DNA of 8,225 bases from Acidimicrobiaceae bacterium (GTDB taxonomy: Bacteria; Actinomycetota; Acidimicrobiia; Acidimicrobiales; Ilumatobacteraceae): NCBI GenBank assembly GCA_947490975.1, contig CANLHV010000049.1:1-8225 (forward strand), in the 5' to 3' direction. The notes beneath the pieces were generated by a model. That model made no database searches, was not told where the DNA came from, and was given only the letters and a program-made list of their open reading frames with translations. Both the position numbers and the translations under genes were made by a program. Positions 1-5,905 of this stretch are shown one piece after another; positions within the stretch are counted from its first letter, which is position 1; each line of letters begins with the position of its first letter.

Positions 1-28
1 TTTAAGAATTCTTGAGTAGCGTGCAGGC

Positions 29-403
29 ATGTCAAATTCAAAACCAAAAGTTGAAATTCCGAATACTCCTGCACCGACCGATTTAGTAATTGAAGACATC
101 ACGGTTGGTGATGGTCAAGAGGCCGTCAGCGGAAAAAACGTTTCAGTTCATTATGTCGGCGTGGCGTGGAGCACTTCAACGCAATTCGATGCCTCGTGGG
201 ATCGCAACGAACCGTTTGAATTTGGTCTTGGCGCAAGTCAAGTGATCGCCGGCTGGGACAAGGGCGTCGCAGGTATGAAAGTCGGTGGCCGTCGCAAACT
301 AACGATTCCGCCAGATATGGGCTATGGCAGTCGCGGTGCTGGTGGCGTGATCAAAGGCAACGAGACACTTGTGTTCGTTGTTGATCTGCTGAACGTCTTT
401 TAG
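29..403 (+). CDS. FKBP-type peptidyl-prolyl cis-trans isomerase
   Basis: This 124-residue protein is a single FKBP domain with a short N-terminal tail and no signal peptide, so it should act in the cytoplasm on Xaa-Pro bonds of folding proteins. Residues matching the FKBP12 active site are present: Tyr42 (HYVG), Phe53-Asp54 (FDAS), Phe63/Phe65 (PFEF), Val72-Ile73 and Trp76 (QVIAGW), Tyr99 (MGYG) and Phe116 (LVFVV). Tail plus one domain, with a TDLVIEDITVGDG-like entry, is the usual actinobacterial form. The ATG at 29 is the only reasonable start because an in-frame TAG lies at 17-19. No well-spaced Shine-Dalgarno is visible; AGG at 25-27 is too close. The stop overlaps the stop of the converging thymidine kinase gene by four bases. 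The specific client is unknown. Confidence 0.95.
   Translation: MSNSKPKVEIPNTPAPTDLVIEDITVGDGQEAVSGKNVSVHYVGVAWSTSTQFDASWDRNEPFEFGLGASQVIAGWDKGVAGMKVGGRRKLTIPPDMGYGSRGAGGVIKGNETLVFVVDLLNVF
358..380 (-). terminator. CAACGA/TCGTTG inverted repeat downstream of tdk
   Basis: CAACGA at 358-363 is complementary to TCGTTG at 375-380. Inside it, ACAC (365-368) faces GTGT (371-374) after one bulged G at 364, giving an imperfect hairpin. It starts 20 bases beyond the tdk stop in the tdk direction of transcription and lies inside the 3' coding end of the FKBP gene. It could terminate or stabilise the tdk transcript. No U-tract follows it. The same arm sequence recurs after deoC at 1750-1766. Confidence 0.3.
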
Positions 404-408
404 TCAGC
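388..408. terminator. Candidate hairpin over the interlocked FKBP/tdk stop codons
   Basis: GCTGA at 388-392 pairs with TCAGC at 404-408, leaving an 11-base loop (393-403) that contains both stop codons (TAG at 401-403 on +, TAA at 402-400 on -). The stem is only five base pairs. A T-run on the + strand at about 417-422 could act as a U-tract for FKBP transcription. A stem this short can occur by chance, so this is tentative. The matching arrangement at the deoC/dioxygenase junction is the main reason for listing it. Confidence 0.3.
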
Positions 409-1005
409 CGAAACTTGTTTTTTGCGATAGTGATTGCGGCATAGCAACTCGTATCTAACAACATCGCCGAACAACGGTGCAATCGTGTTCTTGTCGGTAT
501 CGCCGACCATGACGGTTTCACCTTCAAGCACAACCTTGTCGTTGACTAAACGCGCATTGTTAGTCGCTCGCGCGCCGCACCAACAGCGGGCTTCAACTTG
601 CATCTCAATTCGTTGATCTGCAATTTCAAGCAGTCTTCGAGTGCCTTCAAAAAGTAATCCCTTGAAGTCGGTGATTAGTCCAAACGCATAGACATCGACA
701 TGCAATTCGTCGACGATAAGCGCAAGTTGGTCGCATTGCTCGGTCGTACAGAACTGAGCCTCGTCACAAACAATAAATTGCAACGGCATTCTCGAGAGAG
801 CCAATTCGTAAAGATTTAGTCCCGGGTCCATTTCGATCGCTGGTGTCGATACACCAAGCCGGCTCGTCACTTGACCACCGTCACGATCAAGTTTTGTCAG
901 CAATAAACCGGCCAAACCACGAGTCGTTAAATTGTGGTTGATTTGTAGAGCGAGTGTGCTCTTTCCAGAACCCATGGTGCCGTAGTTGAACCGCAGTGTT
1001 GCCAT
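400..1005 (-). CDS. tdk: Thymidine kinase (type II, TK1-like)
   Basis: The enzyme phosphorylates thymidine (and deoxyuridine) with ATP to give dTMP in the cytoplasm. With the start at 1005 it has 201 residues, normal for the family. It shows a P-loop at residues 9-16 (GTMGSGKS), the DEAQF motif at 81-85 with the usual catalytic Glu82, a lasso-like stretch around YELLCRNHY at 185-193, and a zinc site from Cys141, Cys143, Cys189 and His192. The reading frame is open upstream to 1137. I chose the ATG at 1005 because the protein then begins MATLRFNYGTM, like E. coli Tdk, and because the longer form would run into deoC. No Shine-Dalgarno is evident. It is divergent from deoC and its stop interlocks with that of FKBP. 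Confidence 0.95.
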   Translation of the reverse strand: MATLRFNYGTMGSGKSTLALQINHNLTTRGLAGLLLTKLDRDGGQVTSRLGVSTPAIEMDPGLNLYELALSRMPLQFIVCDEAQFCTTEQCDQLALIVDELHVDVYAFGLITDFKGLLFEGTRRLLEIADQRIEMQVEARCWCGARATNNARLVNDKVVLEGETVMVGDTDKNTIAPLFGDVVRYELLCRNHYRKKQVSAD

Positions 1006-1076
1006 CTCAGGGCGAAACGCTACCTCGTTTTCGTAGCTATCTAAAAAGCGCGGCGACGAATTAAGGTAAGTGCGTA
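1006..1076. promoter_or_regulatory. Divergent tdk/deoC intergenic region
   Basis: These 71 bases lie between the start codons of tdk (-) and deoC (+), so promoters for both probably lie here or just inside the genes. AAGG at 1063-1066, ten bases before the deoC ATG, is a modest Shine-Dalgarno. For tdk, a TAnnnT hexamer (TAGCGT on the minus strand, about 1013-1018) could be a -10 element with a very short leader, but I see no convincing -35 for either gene. I see no clear operator palindrome. The region is inferred from gene orientation, not from a recognised motif. Confidence 0.45.
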
Positions 1077-1730
1077 ATGACGCCTTTTGAGCTTGCGAAA
1101 TATATTGATCACACTTTGCTGGCGCCTGAAACGACAACTCGAGACGTGATCAAACTTTGCGAAGAGGCCAATGCGATGCAAGTTGCGGCAGTTTGCATAT
1201 CTCCCTCGCTTTTGCCGATACCAAACGGATTATTGTCGGGCGAAATTGCGCTCGCATGTGTAACAGGCTTTCCATCAGGTGCACATACTGCCGCCACCAA
1301 AGCATTCGAAGCCGCAACAGCAGTCGAAAACGGCGCGACCGAAATAGACATGGTTGCGAATTTAGGTTTTGTCTTTAACTCGATGTGGTTAGAGCTCGGT
1401 GATGAAATTTCGGCAGTACGCAAGAGCATCTCAGGTTCAACCAAACTGAAAGTGATCATCGAGTCGGCTGCACTTACAGACGAGCAAATAGTTATGTCAT
1501 GTCGAGTTGCAGTTGCTCACGGTGCTGATTTCGTCAAAACATCGACAGGGTTTCATAAGTCTGGTGGCGCAAGCGTGCACGCTGTGCAATTGATGCGGGC
1601 AACTGTTGGCGATTCGATCGGGGTCAAAGCAAGTGGTGGTATTCGCACTCGCGAACTGGCACTCGAAATGATTAAGGCTGGCGCATCACGGCTCGGAACG
1701 TCTGCCACAAACGCAATTTTGGCTGGTTAA
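1077..1730 (+). CDS. deoC: Deoxyribose-phosphate aldolase
   Basis: This class I aldolase cleaves 2-deoxyribose-5-phosphate to glyceraldehyde-3-phosphate and acetaldehyde, the last step in breaking down deoxynucleoside sugar. The 217-residue TIM-barrel protein carries the family signatures: YIDHTLLAPETT at 9-20, EIDMV with Asp91, the Schiff-base lysine Lys154 in DFVKTSTGF, and the second catalytic lysine Lys184 in VKASGGIR. Length and motifs are complete. The ATG at 1077 has AAGG ten bases upstream, the best ribosome site in the window. It faces away from tdk, and its TAA overlaps the TAA of the converging dioxygenase by four bases. It would consume the sugar released after phosphorolysis by the nearby PNP, but no phosphopentomutase gene is in the window. 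Confidence 0.97.
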   Translation: MTPFELAKYIDHTLLAPETTTRDVIKLCEEANAMQVAAVCISPSLLPIPNGLLSGEIALACVTGFPSGAHTAATKAFEAATAVENGATEIDMVANLGFVFNSMWLELGDEISAVRKSISGSTKLKVIIESAALTDEQIVMSCRVAVAHGADFVKTSTGFHKSGGASVHAVQLMRATVGDSIGVKASGGIRTRELALEMIKAGASRLGTSATNAILAG

Positions 1731-1746
1731 TTAAGAAAGCCAGCCA
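1720..1746. terminator. Candidate bidirectional hairpin over the deoC/dioxygenase stops
   Basis: TGGCTGG (1720-1726) is perfectly complementary to CCAGCCA (1740-1746). A T·G wobble (1727/1739) and a T-A pair (1728/1738) can extend the stem to nine pairs. The loop contains TTAATTAA (1727-1734), which carries the overlapping stop codons of both converging genes. The stem is GC-rich and perfect over seven pairs, so it could halt or protect transcripts from both sides. No U-tract follows it on either strand, so it is not a textbook intrinsic terminator. Confidence 0.45.
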
Positions 1747-2590
1747 TAGGCAACGATTTTCGTTGCAACCAATTGTCATCGGGGTAGTGGGCGGTTCCGT
1801 CGATGGCATGAATCGTGTAGGCATGCCGAGGTTTGTCGCTCGTGTTTGCGCCTGATCGATGGGGCAAGGTGCCATTGAGCAAAATAAGAGTGCCGCGTTC
1901 TGCCTCAAGTGGTACGAGACCTTCGGTTGGGTATGGCGTCGGATCAAAAACTTCGTTGAATGTTGATTTGCGATCAGATGTCAGGCGATTGCGAGCTTTG
2001 ACAGGTATGCGGTGCCCGCCAGGAAGCGCCCACATGCATCCGTTTTGAGTTGTCGCGTCGTCGATTGCGAACCAAAAACCGATTACCGACTGTGGTTCGG
2101 TCCATAAATAGGTGTGATCAACATGGCAAGTGACTTCGCCACCAATTCGCGGCTGTTTAAAGATGTACATCGATTGCAACAGTTGTGGCTGTTTCAAGCC
2201 GACCGAATCAGCAACTGCAGCCAATCGAGTTGAGTGACTAAAATTTTTAAACACGGGGTCGAGATCGTGCATGGCATGACCGAGTTTGTTGAGGCAAAGG
2301 TGGGCGTCTTGGCGCAACTCGCCATTTTCATCGAACGCATCTTTTTCAAAAAAGCAACGAATCTTGTCGCCACTGGTCAAAAAATAATCGTCTGAAGCAT
2401 GCACAGCAGTGCCATCAGCCGTAAACACGGTTGCTTCTTGTGGTGACGGGCAGTATTTTTTGGCCAAGATCATTGCCTGCTCGCGAAGTTTCAAACAAGC
2501 GTCGTCGTCAACAAAATTCGGCAAAACGAGGTATCCGTTTTGACTAAAGAAGTCGACTTGCGCGGTGGTCAAACCGTCTTGAGCGATCAT
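1727..2590 (-). CDS. Phytanoyl-CoA dioxygenase (PhyH) family protein, PHYHD1-like
   Basis: This 287-residue protein is a predicted Fe(II)/2-oxoglutarate-dependent oxygenase. The metal triad is His156-x-Asp158 (CHVDH) and distal His244 (LPHRSG), with Arg255 (KPRHAYTIH) placed to bind 2-oxoglutarate. From memory it looks like human PHYHD1 along most of its length: SGDKIRxFFEK near 73-83, NKLGHAMHxxDPVFK at 101-115, QSMYIFKQPxxGGEV at 139-153, TEP, WxAxDDATxxNGCMWxxPG at 173-191 and NWLQ near 273. PHYHD1 has Gln between the His and Asp ligands, where this protein has Val157. The substrate is unknown. It is the last gene of the minus-strand run, its ATG five bases beyond the cdd stop, so it is almost certainly co-transcribed with nucleoside enzymes. 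A nucleoside or nucleobase substrate is my inference only. Confidence 0.88.
   Translation of the reverse strand: MIAQDGLTTAQVDFFSQNGYLVLPNFVDDDACLKLREQAMILAKKYCPSPQEATVFTADGTAVHASDDYFLTSGDKIRCFFEKDAFDENGELRQDAHLCLNKLGHAMHDLDPVFKNFSHSTRLAAVADSVGLKQPQLLQSMYIFKQPRIGGEVTCHVDHTYLWTEPQSVIGFWFAIDDATTQNGCMWALPGGHRIPVKARNRLTSDRKSTFNEVFDPTPYPTEGLVPLEAERGTLILLNGTLPHRSGANTSDKPRHAYTIHAIDGTAHYPDDNWLQRKSLPMAGFLN
1750..1766 (+). terminator. Second hairpin after deoC (CAACGA/TCGTTG arms)
   Basis: GCAACGA (1750-1756) and TCGTTGC (1760-1766) form a perfect seven-pair stem with a three-base loop. It lies 19 bases beyond the deoC stop and three bases after the stop-codon hairpin, inside the 3' coding end of the dioxygenase gene, where it encodes part of QRKSL on the other strand. 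It is a candidate 3' end or stability element for deoC. No T-run follows. Its inner arms match the inverted repeat at 358-380. Confidence 0.4.
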
Positions 2591-2595
2591 TTTTA

Positions 2596-3003
2596 CTAGT
2601 CAGCCTTCGGGTTGACAAAAACTGACTCTTCGGGAAACGCAACCGGCAACATTTCACTGAGTTTGCGTGGCTCGCCGTTCACTTCGAGCAACATGTTTGC
2701 TCCGCCGTGCTCCCAAAGCAATTGCCGGCAGCGACCACACGGAGTCACCGGCTCGTCGTTGCCGACCGTGCAGATAGCGACCAGGCGTCCGCCACCCGAG
2801 CGTGCCAATTCGCTGACAATGCCGCACTCTGCGCAAAGAGTCATGCCGTAAGAAGCATTTTCGACGTTACATCCGGTGATGATGCGACCGTCATCTACAA
2901 GCGCTGCAGCACCAACTTTGAACTTTGAATACGGGGCGTATGCATTTTTTGCGACAGCCAAAGCAGTGTTTCTTAACAATGCCCAGTCGATTGGTTTTGT
3001 CAT
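2596..3003 (-). CDS. cdd: Cytidine deaminase
   Basis: The enzyme hydrolyses cytidine and deoxycytidine to uridine and deoxyuridine. At 135 residues it is the short, normally homotetrameric type. The zinc site is complete: Cys58-Ala-Glu60 (TLCAE), where Glu60 is the proton shuttle, and Cys89/Cys92 in PCGRC. The substrate-binding NVENASYG segment lies at 46-53, and the family N-terminal AYAPYSKFKVGAA at 21-33. It begins 31 bases after the deaminase stop and is followed five bases later by the dioxygenase. No Shine-Dalgarno is visible before the ATG. The deoxyuridine it makes is a substrate for thymidine kinase, which ties it to the tdk gene nearby. Confidence 0.97.
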   Translation of the reverse strand: MTKPIDWALLRNTALAVAKNAYAPYSKFKVGAAALVDDGRIITGCNVENASYGMTLCAECGIVSELARSGGGRLVAICTVGNDEPVTPCGRCRQLLWEHGGANMLLEVNGEPRKLSEMLPVAFPEESVFVNPKAD

Positions 3004-3034
3004 GATGTAGGCAAGAGTAGTGCGAAACGCAGTT

Positions 3035-4363
3035 CTAGTTATTGTTGACGCTCGCCAATACTTGCTTGCCGAGCAATTTAACTTTGTTGACAGCAGTTTT
3101 GTGGTCGATTGTCAGACATTTGCGGTCACGCACCACGACGTTGCCATCGACGATCACATGACGTACATCTGCTCGAGTGACGCAAGTTGCAATAGTTGTA
3201 TGCGGGTCAAAGTTTGGCGTCAGCGATGGTGAGTCGGCATCAAGAATAATGATGTCAGCGCGCTTGCCGACTTCGAGAGAACCGATCAAATGATCAAGCT
3301 GCAACGCGCGAGCGCCATTAATTGTTGCCATGCGCACAAGTTCGACAGCAGGCAACACAGCAGGATTTTTGGCGAATGTCTTTTGCATATACCCAGCGAG
3401 ACGAATCGCAATCCATAAATCGATGTCGTTACCAGATGCCGGACCATCGGTGCCAAGTGCGACGTTTACGCCTGCACGCTGCAGATCTAAAATTCTGGCA
3501 ACGCCACTAGCTAGTTTGAAATTTGATGCAGGACAATGAACGACTGTCGCTGAGTTTTGCGCAATTAGTTCGATGTCGTGATCGCTTAGATGCACACCGT
3601 GGGCAAGCACAGCGCGACGCAATAATTTTGTGTCGTCGAGAACTTGAATCGGGGTGCGACCACCATGGCGCTTGGCGACTAGTTGCATTTCGCCAACTGT
3701 TTCTGACGCATGCACATGAATTCGCGCTTCGAATCTTGCTGCTAGGTCGGCGAGCACACGCAGTTGCTCTTCGCTAAGCAAATATGTGCTGTGAGGTGCA
3801 ACCCAACCTGTTGTGCCGATTGTGTCTCGCGGTGCTTCAAGCCATTGGGTGGCCCACTTCAGGCGATCTGCAAACTTGAGTGGCTCAGGGCCGTCGGACT
3901 CTAAAAAGTTTGGACCAGTCTGCAGTCGCATGCCACTTGATTTCGCGACGGCAAGGGCCGCATCAGGCAGGTAGTACATGTCGAGCGAAGTTGTAATGCC
4001 ACCGAGCAGAGACTCAAGTGCGGCAAGTTCGGTGCCGGAGTGCACGGCCTCATAGTTGAGTACTCGCACTTCGGCTGGCATTAGGCGAGCAAGGAAGTCT
4101 TCAAGGCTCATGTCATCACCCAGACCGCGAAATAGCGTCATGCCGAGATGCGTGTGTGCATTGATCAAACCGGGCATCACGATCGCGCCATTGGCGTCAA
4201 TTGTCTCTGATGCGTTGTTAGCGATTGATGTCGAAGAAATTGCACGAATTGAACCGTCGCCACCAATAACTAAAGAGCCGTTTTCGATGACTGAGGCAGA
4301 TTTATCTACAGTCACGATTTGTGCGTTAACTATTGCGATTCGGTCTTGTGTGTTGGTTGACAT
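3035..4363 (-). CDS. mtaD: MtaD-type amidohydrolase: 5'-methylthioadenosine/adenosine deaminase (predicted)
   Basis: This 442-residue metal-dependent amidohydrolase belongs to the SAH/MTA deaminase branch (TM0936-like, ATZ/TRZ). Metal ligands are His70 and His72 (NAHTHLG), His218 (HVHASE) and Asp305 (LGTDGPAS), with Glu221 and His255 (LAHGVHL) as catalytic or base-contacting residues and His191 in PHSTYL. HCPASNFKLASG at 277-288 is typical of the branch. The usual product is an inosine-type nucleoside plus ammonia. From a remembered alignment to TM0936, the two arginines that bind the SAH carboxylate are not conserved (about Pro151 and Lys163 here), so MTA or adenosine seems likelier than SAH. 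The ATG is two bases after the PNP stop, and AAAGAAA upstream is a weak ribosome site. The pairing with PNP suggests deamination followed by phosphorolysis. Confidence 0.85.
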   Translation of the reverse strand: MSTNTQDRIAIVNAQIVTVDKSASVIENGSLVIGGDGSIRAISSTSIANNASETIDANGAIVMPGLINAHTHLGMTLFRGLGDDMSLEDFLARLMPAEVRVLNYEAVHSGTELAALESLLGGITTSLDMYYLPDAALAVAKSSGMRLQTGPNFLESDGPEPLKFADRLKWATQWLEAPRDTIGTTGWVAPHSTYLLSEEQLRVLADLAARFEARIHVHASETVGEMQLVAKRHGGRTPIQVLDDTKLLRRAVLAHGVHLSDHDIELIAQNSATVVHCPASNFKLASGVARILDLQRAGVNVALGTDGPASGNDIDLWIAIRLAGYMQKTFAKNPAVLPAVELVRMATINGARALQLDHLIGSLEVGKRADIIILDADSPSLTPNFDPHTTIATCVTRADVRHVIVDGNVVVRDRKCLTIDHKTAVNKVKLLGKQVLASVNNN

Positions 4364-4365
4364 TG

Positions 4366-5214
4366 CTATTTCTTTTCGGTCTCAAGATCTATTTGTTTGA
4401 GAATTTCGGCAAGTAGGCCACCAACGCGCGACGCCGAGGCTTTGCCGATTGCTACAACTTCGTCACCAGAGAGTTTTTCACCTGAGATGCCGGCGGCAAG
4501 ATTTGTTGCTAGTGAAAGTGCAAGAACTTCTAGACCCATGTGACGCGCGGCGATAGTTTCCATGACAGTTGACATACCCACGAGGTCGGCGCCCCAAACT
4601 CGGGCGGCGCGAATTTCTGCGGGGGTTTCAAAATGCGGACCATGAAATCCCATGTACACACCTTCATGAAGAGTTGGGTCGACGCGTTTGGCGATTGCGC
4701 GAAGTCGCTGACTGTATGCATCAGTCAGGTCAACGAATCGCCCATGTAACGGTGCAGGTGCGTCAGCACCAGTCAATGGCGAGAATCCGGTCAGGTTGAT
4801 GTGATCAGAAATTATTGCCGTTGCACCAACGCCCCAATCTTCGCGCAAACAGCCTGCGGCGTTTGTCAAGACAACGGTTTTGCAACCGGCAAATGCAGCA
4901 GTGCGAACTGCGTGCACAACCGAGTTCACACCGTGGCCTTCGTAAAGATGAGTGCGGCCTGTGAGCAACAGCACACGTGACTTGCCGACAGCGACGCTTT
5001 TTAGTGTGCCACCGTGCCCGATCGCCGAGGGCTTTACAAAACCCGGAATTTCAGTGACTGAGATTTCTTTAGTCGCTTCGAGCACAGATGCAGCGTGCGC
5101 CCAACCTGAACCCAAGACGGCCAATACATCGTGCGAACCACCAAACTTTTTAACTACAACATCTGCGGCTTGCTGCGCTACTTCGTAGGCGTTGCTCGCA
5201 TTCGTAGTTTCCAT
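4366..5214 (-). CDS. punA: Purine nucleoside phosphorylase, trimeric (PNP/MTAP) family
   Basis: The enzyme splits purine (deoxy)nucleosides with phosphate into base and (deoxy)ribose-1-phosphate. The 282-residue protein has the family elements: LGSGW with Ser36 and GRTHLYEGH (Arg87, His89) for phosphate, TNAAG at 117-121, HFETPAE with Glu196 for the purine, GADLVGMSTVMETIAARH at 208-225 with Met214, and Asn238 (ATNLAAG), the purine-binding Asn of the 6-oxopurine enzymes. It closely resembles Mycobacterium PNP as I recall it. The odd point is Gly250 in LSGDEV, where Mycobacterium has His (LSHAEV), the residue facing the ribose 5'-OH. This might allow 5'-modified substrates such as methylthioinosine. 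It lies 33 bases after the methyltransferase and two bases before mtaD, clearly one transcription unit. A methylthioinosine phosphorylase is the main alternative. Confidence 0.93.
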   Translation of the reverse strand: METTNASNAYEVAQQAADVVVKKFGGSHDVLAVLGSGWAHAASVLEATKEISVTEIPGFVKPSAIGHGGTLKSVAVGKSRVLLLTGRTHLYEGHGVNSVVHAVRTAAFAGCKTVVLTNAAGCLREDWGVGATAIISDHINLTGFSPLTGADAPAPLHGRFVDLTDAYSQRLRAIAKRVDPTLHEGVYMGFHGPHFETPAEIRAARVWGADLVGMSTVMETIAARHMGLEVLALSLATNLAAGISGEKLSGDEVVAIGKASASRVGGLLAEILKQIDLETEKK

Positions 5215-5247
5215 AAATTCAGGCTACGGCGAATAGCCAAATTTGTC

Positions 5248-5904
5248 TTAAGAGGTAGTGCCTTCTAACTCATAGAGCACGATTGTGCTTTTCTTTGCTA
5301 TCCATAACCCGGCACCTGCTTGACGAAAGTATTTTTTCAACTCGTTGCGATACCACAAACCAGAACGAGCATAGATTTCAAAATCGGTTACATCACGATC
5401 GACGTTGTGGCGCAGATCGCTTTTTGTTGGTACTTCGAAAAACAGAACATGTTTGGTCGCTTTGGCAAGATTCTTGATGGCACTTTTTGCAGCGCCGTCA
5501 TTTAAATATTGCAAAACACTTTGGCAAATAACAAGATCAAAGTTTTTCGACGGTGCCCACACGCTGATGTCTCGAAGTTCGTGGCCGTATTTTTGGCAAG
5601 CATGTTCGCTGATATCGACAGAAAGCACCCTGGCTCGTTTGTGATTCTTTCGATACCAATCAGACCAATAGCCGACACCTGCGCCGATATCTAGAACCGA
5701 ACGAATCGGCACATCCCACCAGTTGCAAAATTCGTGAACAGCAGTTGCCAAAGTTTCTATTTTTCGTCGCGAATGCATTGGTGTTGTCGAATAAAAGCGT
5801 TTGAAAAACTCGGCGTCGAACTGCGATCTTGGCACCTGTGTTGTGTAGCAGGTATTTGAGTAGTCTTGCCACACGAGTAAATATTCATCGTAGAGACGAG
5901 ACAA
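5248..5904 (-). CDS. Class I SAM-dependent methyltransferase of unknown substrate
   Basis: The frame encodes up to 218 residues. A Rossmann-type methyltransferase core begins with motif I VLDIGAGVGYW at 70-80, followed by the acidic Asp97 (SVDIS) and motif II FDLVICQSVLQYL at 122-134. No extra domain, signal peptide or membrane segment is seen, so it is probably a small-molecule methyltransferase, but I cannot name the substrate. The start is uncertain. No ATG exists before Met43 (5778); TTG at 5904 and GTG at 5874 are the early candidates, and an in-frame stop lies at 5916-5914. The region before Met43 is rich in aromatic residues and looks like real protein. At the TTG, only one base separates it from the divergent peroxidase ATG. 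It is the first gene of the nucleoside run, 33 bases before PNP. Confidence 0.8.
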   Translation of the reverse strand: MSRLYDEYLLVWQDYSNTCYTTQVPRSQFDAEFFKRFYSTTPMHSRRKIETLATAVHEFCNWWDVPIRSVLDIGAGVGYWSDWYRKNHKRARVLSVDISEHACQKYGHELRDISVWAPSKNFDLVICQSVLQYLNDGAAKSAIKNLAKATKHVLFFEVPTKSDLRHNVDRDVTDFEIYARSGLWYRNELKKYFRQAGAGLWIAKKSTIVLYELEGTTS

Positions 5905-5905
5905 A
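5875..5905. promoter_or_regulatory. Divergent start region, methyltransferase/GPx
   Basis: Two outward-facing transcription units meet here with 1 base between starts (TTG at 5904) or 31 bases (GTG at 5874). Any promoter must overlap coding sequence of one gene, or the messages must be leaderless or nearly so. An AT-rich patch (TAAATATTCAT, 5878-5888) is the only -10-like stretch, and I find no matching -35. GAG-rich bases at 5892-5900 may act as a ribosome site for the peroxidase. The region is inferred from gene layout. Confidence 0.3.

Noticed and set aside
4..13. A ten-base perfect palindrome (AAGAATTCTT) upstream of FKBP as a possible operator.
   Set aside because: A ten-base palindrome is expected several times in 8 kb by chance, its flanks do not extend the symmetry, and the window edge hides the context.
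1006..1137. A 44-residue N-terminal extension of thymidine kinase (start at 1137).
   Set aside because: It overlaps the start of deoC on the other strand, has no resemblance to the family, and the protein starting at 1005 already begins like E. coli Tdk.
1109..1459. A 116-codon open frame antisense to deoC.
   Set aside because: It mirrors deoC codons, has no recognisable motif and no gene-like context.
4056..4400. A 114-codon open frame antisense to the 5' part of mtaD, running into the PNP end.
   Set aside because: It is opposite a well-supported gene and its product has no family features.
5866..5888. TTGCCA followed by TATTCA as a sigma-70-like promoter for the peroxidase.
   Set aside because: The spacing is about 11 bases rather than about 17, so the pair is not credible.
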